This document shows, piece after piece, positions 1-5,713 of a stretch of DNA of 64,000 bases. Under the pieces are notes generated by a model. The model worked only from the letters and a program-made list of their open reading frames with translations, did not search any database and was not told where the DNA came from. Origin of the DNA: Acinetobacter parvus DSM 16617 = CIP 108168. GTDB taxonomy: Bacteria; Pseudomonadota; Gammaproteobacteria; Pseudomonadales; Moraxellaceae. Each line of letters opens with the position of its first letter. Positions within the stretch are counted from its first letter, which is position 1. The stretch spans positions 3,691-67,690 of the forward strand of contig NZ_KB849212.1 of the NCBI RefSeq assembly GCF_000368025.1, in the 5' to 3' direction. A program made the position numbers and the translations under genes.

Positions 1-1
1 G

Positions 2-1084
2 AATGGTGCAAAAAAAATAGCTACTGGTACAGCAAAGATTACACCTACGGCTGCTCAGGTCTCGAAAGTACTAGCGCGTGGCGCTGCTGGTTATGCTTTA
101 TCAGTAGCAGTGCAACAATTGCTTGGCGCTGTTGATTGGGTTCTTGATCCTGCGAATAATCGAATTACTTACGTTGATCCTAACGTAAAAAGTCCTGCTG
201 ATAAATATTGTCAAGAACAAGCTGCAATTAAGTACGGTGCTGGTAGTGAATGGGCGAAAAAAGCTGTTTATGCTAAAGTTGGTCTTTATGCTGGTTATTG
301 TATTTTATCTGATAATCCAAATTTTCCTTTATTCCCAGCTGGGACTCAAAATACTACTATTCCTGAAGAAGATAGAAAATCAATTCCTTTAGATACTGTT
401 GCTCAACAGGTTATTTCTAATGCTGAAAATGGAGATACTAACGCACAAGTAGCAACAACTGCTGCTGCTGCTGACATTATCAATGATGCTCAAACAGACA
501 ATACAAAAGCCCGTCCTATTATCAATCAACTTGAAAATACGCAATCTATTCCTACAGATCAGACAGCAAAAGGTGATGCTGTACCTAAAGAAAATGCGAA
601 TACTGAAAATCCCAGCTCGTCGGTAGCTGCCCCTGCAACAGATTTAACTTTAGATTTTCCGATTTTCTGTGACTGGGCGCCAAGTATTTGTCAAGCTGCT
701 AAATGGGTCATTACACAGCCACAAGTATGGGCTGATGCTGTTACAGATTCTTGGGACTGGACTAAAACAAAATATGAAGCTGCTGTGACATCAATTACAG
801 ACTTCTTTAAAAATGAACCTAATCCTGATTCTGATAATAGTCTGCCAGTCCAAGACATACCTTTGCCAGAACTAAATACGGGCACATTTAAAGCAACTGC
901 AGGCTGTCCTGCACCTATTCCCATAAATATCACAATTGGCACAAAAGGTACTGGATCAATTAGTTATGAACCTATTTGTCAGTTTGCTTCGAAATGGTCT
1001 TTTGTTGCTCCGCTAATAGGCTTTCTATCAGGTGCAATGATTCTTGTTGGGGTTGGCCGTAAAGGTGAGGATTCAGAGATATGA
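2..1084 (+). CDS. Filamentous phage adsorption/minor coat protein (TspB/pIII-like), 5'-truncated by the window
   Basis: The reading frame is open from base 2, so the gene starts upstream of the window; 360 residues are visible. The middle is low-complexity and rich in Ala, Thr, Asn and Asp. The C-terminal part has spaced cysteines (near FPIFCDWAPSICQ and AGCPAPIPINI, then SYEPICQF) and ends in one hydrophobic segment (FVAPLIGFLSGAMILVGVG) with a charged tail. That is the anchor layout of inovirus pIII-like and Neisseria TspB-like proteins, displayed at the virion tip and held in the inner membrane before assembly. Its position directly before a DUF2523 protein and zot supports the role. The receptor cannot be inferred. 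The stop overlaps the next start by 4 bases. Confidence 0.75.
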   Translation, partial: NGAKKIATGTAKITPTAAQVSKVLARGAAGYALSVAVQQLLGAVDWVLDPANNRITYVDPNVKSPADKYCQEQAAIKYGAGSEWAKKAVYAKVGLYAGYCILSDNPNFPLFPAGTQNTTIPEEDRKSIPLDTVAQQVISNAENGDTNAQVATTAAAADIINDAQTDNTKARPIINQLENTQSIPTDQTAKGDAVPKENANTENPSSSVAAPATDLTLDFPIFCDWAPSICQAAKWVITQPQVWADAVTDSWDWTKTKYEAAVTSITDFFKNEPNPDSDNSLPVQDIPLPELNTGTFKATAGCPAPIPINITIGTKGTGSISYEPICQFASKWSFVAPLIGFLSGAMILVGVGRKGEDSEI

Positions 1085-1371
1085 GCTTGAAATCAATACT
1101 TGTATCTGTCGCAGATGCAACATTATCAAAAACAGGAAAATCACTTTTAAAGGGTTTGGGTTTAGGGGTGTTTTCTAGTGCTGTTGTACTCACTTTGTTT
1201 AATCAATTGATTTCTTACGCTCAAACTGAGTGGGGCAAAATGTCTGCTGACGTATTGCAGATACTTGCCCTGGGCAATATTGACTACGGGCTGTCAATCA
1301 TTGTTGGGGCATGTGTTCTCAAGGTTACATTGATGATTAACAAGGTCTCTTTAGGAAAGGCATCAAGCTAA
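1081..1371 (+). CDS. Filamentous phage minor coat/assembly protein, DUF2523 (pVI-like)
   Basis: A 96-residue protein with two hydrophobic segments (about residues 24-45 and 60-87) separated by a short polar stretch. Small two-helix membrane proteins of this kind (DUF2523) almost always lie between the pIII-like protein and Zot in inoviruses and are taken to be the pVI-like cap protein. Here the ATG overlaps the preceding stop (ATGA) and its own stop overlaps the zot start (TAATG), so the three genes are translationally coupled. The family call rests on gene order and topology rather than a diagnostic motif. Confidence 0.75.
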   Translation: MSLKSILVSVADATLSKTGKSLLKGLGLGVFSSAVVLTLFNQLISYAQTEWGKMSADVLQILALGNIDYGLSIIVGACVLKVTLMINKVSLGKASS

Positions 1372-2579
1372 TGGCTATTTATTTAATTGTTGGGCAGCCA
1401 CGACACGGAAAAAGCCAATTTGCTGCTAAAATGGCTTATGAATATCACGAAAAAAACATTGAGATTCAAAAACGTATAGATTCTGGAAAGTTTAATCCTG
1501 AAACGGACATTGTGCGACAAATTTACTCAGATATTGAGGGTCATGCAGAAAAGTGTGACTTTATAAAACTTGCACCAAAAGATTGGCGTGATGTTCCTGA
1601 TAATTCCATTATTTTTATGGATGAAATACATAAAAGGCCTGAATATACTGATAATGATGGCAAAATGTCTCAAAATCCCATGATTGTTGATTTAACAACG
1701 CATGGGCATCAAAATAAAGACATTATCTTGATGACTCAAGACCCACAAAGACTAAACAAGGGTATTAGAGCATTAGTTGAAAAAATGTACTTGGTTAAAC
1801 GACCAGTTCAAAAACCTAATTTTGCTACTATCTATGAATTTGAAAGATGGCTTCGTGATCCGTGGCAAGCTGCTGCATCAACACGTACTGTTAATTATCA
1901 GGACAGCTATAAATTCTTCTATAAGAAAAAATGGCAAGACATGTACACCAGTGCATCTGCTCATACTTCAGTACAGTTCAAAATACAAAGTAAGTTCATT
2001 TACGCAATCATTGCCATTGTGGTTTTAATGTCTGCGTCATGGTTTCTGTTTACAAAGTCGGGCGGTGACAAGCTCGCACGTAATGCCATAGGTGGCATGA
2101 CAGGGCAAAAACCTACTGAAGAAAATAAAAGTCAATCGACTCAGAGTACGCAATCTGTCCCCAGTGGTACCCAGAATTTAGATACAGAATGCAGAAAAGG
2201 CGCAAATGTTGAAAAACCTGAATGTGTAAAATGGTTTGATCAGATTACCAAAAATGGTTCTTCGGTTTCCCCTGGGGAGAATGGCCATACAACTGTTGCA
2301 TATAATCCAGCTCAACCGTTTGATAATGACATACAAAACCATGTTTCTTATGAAGTTACGGCAAAACCATTATTTAGTGGTTGTATGAAAACAGGTAGTA
2401 AATATCAAGCATATACACAACAAGGGACAAAACTTGATGTATCACAAGCCGACTGTCAGCGTCTCATTGAGAACAACGACAGACCTTTTAATTACTTTGT
2501 CAATAATCGGACTGATATGTCGAGTACAGAGATGCAGCGAAGCGAAGTTTCTACACAGACAAACCAGCCGACCCTTTAA
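1371..2579 (+). CDS. zot: Zot-like phage assembly ATPase (pI homologue)
   Basis: A 402-residue zonular-occludens-toxin/pI family protein. The N-terminal P-loop ATPase has a Walker A-like GQPRHGKS at residues 8-15 and a Walker B-like stretch (SIIFMDE) near residues 83-89. One transmembrane helix lies at about residues 208-227 (YAIIAIVVLMSASWFLF). The remainder, with several Cys, is expected to be periplasmic. pI/Zot proteins sit in the inner membrane and drive virion extrusion; the toxin activity known for Vibrio Zot cannot be assumed. It is the last gene of the coupled structural block and is followed 25 bases later by a rho-independent terminator. Confidence 0.9.
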   Translation: MAIYLIVGQPRHGKSQFAAKMAYEYHEKNIEIQKRIDSGKFNPETDIVRQIYSDIEGHAEKCDFIKLAPKDWRDVPDNSIIFMDEIHKRPEYTDNDGKMSQNPMIVDLTTHGHQNKDIILMTQDPQRLNKGIRALVEKMYLVKRPVQKPNFATIYEFERWLRDPWQAAASTRTVNYQDSYKFFYKKKWQDMYTSASAHTSVQFKIQSKFIYAIIAIVVLMSASWFLFTKSGGDKLARNAIGGMTGQKPTEENKSQSTQSTQSVPSGTQNLDTECRKGANVEKPECVKWFDQITKNGSSVSPGENGHTTVAYNPAQPFDNDIQNHVSYEVTAKPLFSGCMKTGSKYQAYTQQGTKLDVSQADCQRLIENNDRPFNYFVNNRTDMSSTEMQRSEVSTQTNQPTL

Positions 2580-2605
2580 GATTTCCCGCAACGATGTACA
2601 ACCCG

Positions 2606-2626
2606 GGGCGATCAACGCCCTTTTTT
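2606..2626 (+). terminator. Rho-independent terminator after zot
   Basis: GGGCG, loop ATCAA, CGCCC, then six T. It closes the phage structural operon and separates it from the anti-CRISPR cassette. Confidence 0.85.
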
Positions 2627-2912
2627 ATTGCCATTGCAAAAATAGGGCAGAGATCATTAATTCAAAAACACGATAAAAAATAAATAATGATAGAAATAAA
2701 ATGTTTGACAATCTTATTACGACAAATAATGACGTTACAAGATCAAATATTCATCATAAGCAAAACATGTGCCAATAGTGTTTTGTCAATATATATTGTG
2801 TATTTTAAGATGAAAGGTTATTTCACGCCTTGCCACAATTCATCAAAATCATGCTCTATGCCTCGTTGCGTATGATCTTGGCATGGCGTTATTGGTTCTT
2901 GCTGCGAGAATT
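2627..2912. other. Phage intergenic DNA with a long imperfect hairpin (2826-2888)
   Basis: No convincing gene; a 62-codon frame at 2687-2875 has no ribosome binding site or recognisable content. The arms at 2826-2835 (CGCCTTGCCA) and 2879-2888 (TGGCATGGCG) pair at 9 of 10 positions. A second pair, ATCAT/ATGAT, lies inside. Filamentous phages carry replication origins and packaging signals as hairpins in such regions, so this is a candidate for one of them. Confidence 0.45.
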
Positions 2913-2942
2913 ATATTTATGGCTATTCGGAATAAGGTGTGG
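2913..2942 (+). repeat. Left inverted repeat bounding the anti-CRISPR cassette
   Basis: Thirty bases that recur in inverted orientation at 3659-3688 with four mismatches. The shared core is GGCTATTCGGAATAA followed by a variable base and GTGTGG. The two copies frame the acr-aca promoter and genes. Confidence 0.8.
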
Positions 2943-2985
2943 AAACTGCCATTTGTTGGTAATTCAAAATAATTCCAATTAACTC

Positions 2986-3014
2986 TTGTTTTGTGAGCGG
3001 TCACACTTTATAAT
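2986..3014 (+). promoter_or_regulatory. Promoter of the acr operon with embedded operator
   Basis: A -35 box TTGTTT (2986-2991), a 17 bp spacer and a perfect -10 box TATAAT (3009-3014). Inside the spacer lies the palindrome TGTGA-GCGG-TCACA (2992-3005). A repressor bound there would block polymerase directly. The likely repressor is the second gene of the operon, as with known anti-CRISPR-associated (Aca) proteins; that link is inference. Confidence 0.75.
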
Positions 3015-3039
3015 TAACACATAGACAAGGAGATTGATA

Positions 3040-3462
3040 ATGAAATTATTCCACACAAGCCCAAACAAAATTGAGAAAGTTTCTAAGTTTGGTAACTTTG
3101 ATGATTGCTTATTCTTCTCTACAAATGTTTATGAAATGTCAGCAGGTGAAACTATCACTTACTCAATTAATGCTGATGATATGCGCTTTATCGATGCTTC
3201 TGATTTGCATGATAGTGAAGTCATAGCGGAAATTGCTGAACGATTTGAGATTGATTTAGATGATGCAGAAAGCTTATTAGATGGCTCAGATAGTGTTTGG
3301 AATCATGACTTTGCTGATGCTGAAAACGATTGGTTCATTCAAGCTAAACGTGGTGAATGTGCTAAAAGAATGGGCTTTGATGGTTGTAAAGATCATGATG
3401 AGCAAGGTGTGGTTTACATCATCCCAATGCTCAATCGTGAATCAATCTTAGTTGAGGAGTAA
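3040..3462 (+). CDS. AcrIF11-like anti-CRISPR protein (putative ADP-ribosyltransferase)
   Basis: A 140-residue protein that I recognise as a homologue of AcrIF11, the Pseudomonas anti-CRISPR that ADP-ribosylates Cas8f and stops type I-F Cascade from binding DNA. Shared features, compared from memory: the N-terminal FHTSP (residues 4-8); a hydrophobic strand, then YEMSAGETITYSI (31-43); an acidic middle; WFIQA (98-102); and MGFDGCKDHDEQGVVYI (111-127), where AcrIF11 also has a GF.G....DEQG..Y pattern. The ATG at 3040 follows AAGGAG (3027-3032) by 7 bases; the upstream in-frame TTG at 3034 is too close to that site. It is the first gene of a two-gene cassette between zot and the phage attachment site. 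Activity and target are inferred from homology. Confidence 0.85.
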   Translation: MKLFHTSPNKIEKVSKFGNFDDCLFFSTNVYEMSAGETITYSINADDMRFIDASDLHDSEVIAEIAERFEIDLDDAESLLDGSDSVWNHDFADAENDWFIQAKRGECAKRMGFDGCKDHDEQGVVYIIPMLNRESILVEE

Positions 3463-3467
3463 TTAAA

Positions 3468-3650
3468 ATGGCTCAGACAGCAGCAGAGCGCAAAGCTAAA
3501 CAACGTCAAGAAATGTTAGACAAAGGCTTTGTTCGCAAAGACCTTTGGTTATCAAAAGAAAGTCTTGATTTGATCGAAAAATATAAAACAGAAAATAACT
3601 TAAAGTCGAACGATGATGCGCTTAATCAATTATTAAAGGCTCTAAATTAA
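3468..3650 (+). CDS. Putative anti-CRISPR-associated (Aca) repressor, ribbon-helix-helix-like
   Basis: A 60-residue protein starting 5 bases after the acr stop, with GAGGAG upstream. The N-terminus is basic and helical (AAERKAKQRQEML). It is followed by a short strand-like stretch (VRKDLWLSKES) and two predicted helices (LDLIEKYKTENNL; NDDALNQLLKAL). This size and pattern suggest a MetJ/Arc ribbon-helix-helix DNA-binding protein. Most Aca proteins I know of are helix-turn-helix, so this would be a different fold. The palindrome in the acr promoter is its natural candidate operator. The role is inferred from position. Confidence 0.65.
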   Translation: MAQTAAERKAKQRQEMLDKGFVRKDLWLSKESLDLIEKYKTENNLKSNDDALNQLLKALN

Positions 3651-3658
3651 GAGCCTTT
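3635..3658 (+). terminator. Hairpin at the end of the acr-aca operon
   Basis: AAAGGCTC, loop TAAATTAA, GAGCCTTT: a perfect 8 bp stem that overlaps the aca stop codon. The downstream T-run is weak, so termination efficiency is uncertain. Confidence 0.55.
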
Positions 3659-3688
3659 CCACACGTTATTCCGAATAGCCATATTTAT
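3659..3688 (-). repeat. Right inverted repeat bounding the anti-CRISPR cassette
   Basis: Inverted partner of the repeat at 2913-2942 (26 of 30 positions match). It begins one base after the operon's hairpin, so the cassette is cleanly framed. The half ATTCGGAATAA plus a 6-base spacer weakly resembles a XerC half-site, but no XerD half follows. Confidence 0.8.
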
Positions 3689-3728
3689 GTGCTTAAATTT
3701 GACCATCCTTGCCCTGATTACAAAATCC

Positions 3729-3749
3729 TCCCTCATGTTCTATGAGGGA
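3729..3749. other. Short perfect hairpin in the phage intergenic region
   Basis: TCCCTCAT, loop GTTCT, ATGAGGGA. It lies between the cassette and a larger nested hairpin, and is probably part of the phage replication/packaging region. Confidence 0.5.
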
Positions 3750-3756
3750 TTAACCA

Positions 3757-3828
3757 TAAAAGCCTTTCAGGGGAATTGTCGTGCCCGAGCAGTGCGCAGG
3801 GTCGACAAGGCGTAGTCTAAGGCTTTTA
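3757..3828. other. Large nested stem-loop, candidate phage origin or packaging signal
   Basis: The outer stem TAAAAGCCTT (3757-3766) pairs perfectly with AAGGCTTTTA (3819-3828). Inside it, TTGTCG (3776-3781) pairs with CGACAA (3803-3808), extended by CCC/GGG. A 72-base two-tier hairpin in the non-coding part of a single-stranded DNA phage is typical of a replication origin or morphogenetic signal. Which of these it is cannot be told from sequence. Confidence 0.6.
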
Positions 3829-3840
3829 ATATGGTGGTCT

Positions 3841-4020
3841 ATGAACACGGATAAACTAATCACAATGCTTGACTCGTATCTCGAGTTGCTCCAGGAGCAA
3901 AATGCACCTGACGAACAGATCACAGAGGTTAAGTTGATGGTATGGGCAATACAGCAGGATATGAAACTGCAACGGTTCATTAATAACCTGACGGTCAGCA
4001 ACTCATATTATAGGCGTTAG
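3841..4020 (+). CDS. Small hypothetical phage protein
   Basis: A 59-residue frame starting at an ATG 12 bases after the nested hairpin and ending 2 bases before the dif-like attP arm. The protein is mostly helical and acidic at the start (MNTDKLITMLDSYLELLQEQ) and matches no family I recognise. An upstream start at 3781 would extend it to 79 residues but would run through the hairpin. The ribosome binding site is weak (GGTGG). It may be real or chance. Confidence 0.4.
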   Translation: MNTDKLITMLDSYLELLQEQNAPDEQITEVKLMVWAIQQDMKLQRFINNLTVSNSYYRR

Positions 4021-4022
4021 GA

Positions 4023-4050
4023 TTTCCGCATAACTTAGATTATGTTCATT
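4023..4050 (+). other. Imperfect dif-like site (phage attP arm)
   Basis: TTTCCGCATAA, spacer CTTAGA, TTATGTTCATT. Each 11-base arm matches the dif arms (ATTTCGCATAA and TTATGTTAAAT) at 9 of 11 positions. It is in opposite orientation to the intact dif at 4136-4163, so on a single strand the two can pair to make a duplex Xer site. Confidence 0.8.
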
Positions 4051-4056
4051 CGGATA

Positions 4057-4125
4057 GCGTTGACAGTCAAGCTGTCAATGCTCACCATTGCGATTGTAAG
4101 AGCGAGAGCGTTGCTGTAGTGGTGA
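4057..4125. other. Two hairpins between the dif-like arm and dif (forked attP hairpin)
   Basis: Hairpin 1 pairs GCGTTGACAG (4057-4066) with CTGTCAATGC (4072-4081), 10 bp including one G-T. Hairpin 2 pairs TCACCA (4082-4087) with TGGTGA (4120-4125). Flanked by two inverted dif-like arms, this gives the forked hairpin known for the CTXphi attP on single-stranded DNA. Confidence 0.65.
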
Positions 4126-4135
4126 CTTGTATCTG

Positions 4136-4163
4136 ATTTAACATAATATACATTATGCGAAAT
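4136..4163 (-). other. Chromosomal dif site (XerC/XerD)
   Basis: Read on the minus strand it is ATTTCGCATAA (XerC arm), spacer TGTATA, TTATGTTAAAT (XerD arm). This matches the Acinetobacter dif as I recall it. dif resolves chromosome dimers in the replication terminus, so the window lies in the ter region. Here it also marks the phage/chromosome junction. Confidence 0.85.
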
Positions 4164-4472
4164 ACAAACTAAATATTTTTCCATCTTAATTTTTAGGATA
4201 ATTTGCATGATGCTCTGGATCATTTAGGTATCCCTGTAAAAGATCAGACTTTTTCGCTTCAATAACTTCAGCCCTTAGTTTGTAGAAATCTCTCTATAAA
4301 ATAATGCTTTGAAAAGATGTTTGCTCATTCGTGAGCTGGCGCTGCAAGGTCCTTTCTGATGTATGTGGTTTTTACGCTACCTGTTTTGATGAATTGCAAC
4401 ATTTAAAATGTCTTGTTCTAGAAAACTTTGATGAAAAAATGCAACTATTAAATTGATCAAAATATAAAAACC
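4164..4472. other. Intergenic DNA between dif and the TenA-like gene
   Basis: No gene recognised. A short open stretch around 4207-4262 (HDALDHLGIPVKDQTFSLQ) may be the remnant of a displaced gene, but it has no start context and I cannot identify it. Confidence 0.3.
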
Positions 4473-4506
4473 AGACAGCTATTTAGTATTAACTAAATAG
4501 CTGTCT
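4473..4506 (-). terminator. Terminator downstream of the TenA-like gene
   Basis: AGACAGCTATTTAGT, loop ATTA, ACTAAATAGCTGTCT. On the minus strand it is followed by GGTTTTT, so it terminates the gene ending at 4515. Confidence 0.8.
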
Positions 4507-4514
4507 TATGGATT

Positions 4515-5261
4515 TTAATTTTTATGCTGCAACTTATAGCACTCATCAAGAGCAAGCTCATAATAGGCCAATCCTTCTTTGGCAGCTAAAAAAGCCTTTC
4601 TCTGCAAAACTGGATCTTTGTCACACAGTCGCTTGATCAGTTCCATAGCCTCATAAGGATGTAGGTCATCATAATGTGCATGTGCTCTTAACCAGGCAAG
4701 TGATCGTTTATTAATATTGACTTCTGGATGTTGGGTGTAGGTTTGAATTCCCTTATACACCTGTATAGTCCAGTCCCCTGTTGCCCACTCAATTGCCAGA
4801 TTTGTTGCGGCAATGCTTTCGGCCAGACTCCCTCGATAATTGGTTGTCCAGAGAAAATGATTGACTGCATTCATGGCGGCAGGTGGTGTTACTTCATTCA
4901 GCATTTCCAGTGTAAGGCCAAAACCCATTGCCCAATCCTGATACCAGTTTAAATGGCGTTCTTCAACCTTAATATTTTGAATAAGCCAGTCCCTGGTTTC
5001 AGTTACACCATCCAATGAGAAAGAAGTTGCCTTGGCCAATGCTCCTGCCATATAGGATGGAAAATGAGCAACTAAAGGGTAAAAGTTAAGTAATGCCGAA
5101 CGAAAACATTCAAGGCTTAATGAACCACTCGCCATGTCTAAAAATAAAGGATGTTTACTCACTCTTTCTTTTGCAGGTAAAAGTCCATCCCAGAACCGTT
5201 GAGCCCATTCAGTATGAGGGGTAATTTCTAGTTTTGTTGCATATTGATTCATAGCAGTCAT
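4515..5261 (-). CDS. TenA/PqqC-like (haem-oxygenase fold) protein
   Basis: A 248-residue, all-helical protein of the TenA/THI-4/PqqC superfamily, annotated in relatives as an iron-containing redox enzyme. Characteristic pieces are FYPLVAHFPSYM, KVEERHLNWYQDW (residues 97-109) with Glu and His where this fold binds metal or cofactor, and the AIEWATGDW segment. It is alone between the phage junction and a diguanylate cyclase, with its own terminator. The substrate is unknown. An ATG at 5252 is an alternative start. Confidence 0.75.
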   Translation of the reverse strand: MTAMNQYATKLEITPHTEWAQRFWDGLLPAKERVSKHPLFLDMASGSLSLECFRSALLNFYPLVAHFPSYMAGALAKATSFSLDGVTETRDWLIQNIKVEERHLNWYQDWAMGFGLTLEMLNEVTPPAAMNAVNHFLWTTNYRGSLAESIAATNLAIEWATGDWTIQVYKGIQTYTQHPEVNINKRSLAWLRAHAHYDDLHPYEAMELIKRLCDKDPVLQRKAFLAAKEGLAYYELALDECYKLQHKN

Positions 5262-5713
5262 TGCGATGCATCCTATTTCGTATGACTTGATTCAATCACA
5301 TTCCATGATTGTTGTTTTTGTCTAAATTGCATTCTAATACAGTAAATATACAATCATTACTGTTTAATTTGTAACATTTTTTGTTTCTTTAAGATTTTAG
5401 TAAATTGAAACATTAGATCTCTTTAGAAAGTATTATTTTTGACTATTTTAGAATTTAATATATATTTAAAAATCAACGCTTATCACTGATAAAATTTTGA
5501 TTTTCGCAAGAGGTCTATCATACTAGTTCATAATTAGAACTTCTGATGAAAGTTAGACGTATGATAAATTCTGAATAATAAAACATGATTGAGTTAAAAA
5601 AATTAATAATTTTTTATAATATGATACACATTTTTTTTAAAATCAGTGTAACGTAGTAAAAAATAATTCCTATTTGATATTTATAACAATATTTGGAAGT
5701 GGTGAGAGATAAG
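5262..5713. other. AT-rich divergent intergenic region
   Basis: About 450 bases between the divergent TenA-like and diguanylate cyclase genes. Strongly AT-rich with several candidate -10 boxes but no clear -35/-10 pair, repeat or gene. Confidence 0.4.

Larger units (their letters stand above)
1..4163 (+). mobile_element. Filamentous (inovirus) prophage, right-hand part, integrated at dif
   Basis: The order adsorption-type protein, DUF2523-type minor coat protein, Zot/pI ATPase, cargo, structured non-coding DNA, dif is that of CTXphi-like filamentous phages that integrate through the host XerC/XerD recombinases. The left end (replication protein, coat proteins, left junction) lies outside the window. 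All recognisable phage genes are on the plus strand. The right boundary is placed at the end of the intact dif site because an imperfect inverted dif-like site and two hairpins precede it, as expected when a folded single-stranded attP is captured at dif. No integrase is seen, in keeping with Xer-dependent integration. Confidence 0.85.

Noticed and set aside
2687..2875. 62-codon frame after zot
   Set aside because: No ribosome binding site, no family resemblance, and it overlaps the long hairpin at 2826-2888.
3034..3039. TTG start for the AcrIF11-like gene
   Set aside because: It would begin one base after the AAGGAG ribosome binding site; the ATG at 3040 has correct spacing and gives the family N-terminus.
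2913..3688. The cassette as a complete pdif (XerC/XerD) module like those on Acinetobacter plasmids
   Set aside because: Only a XerC-like half and spacer can be aligned; the bases after the spacer do not match a XerD arm in either copy. Kept as inverted repeats only.
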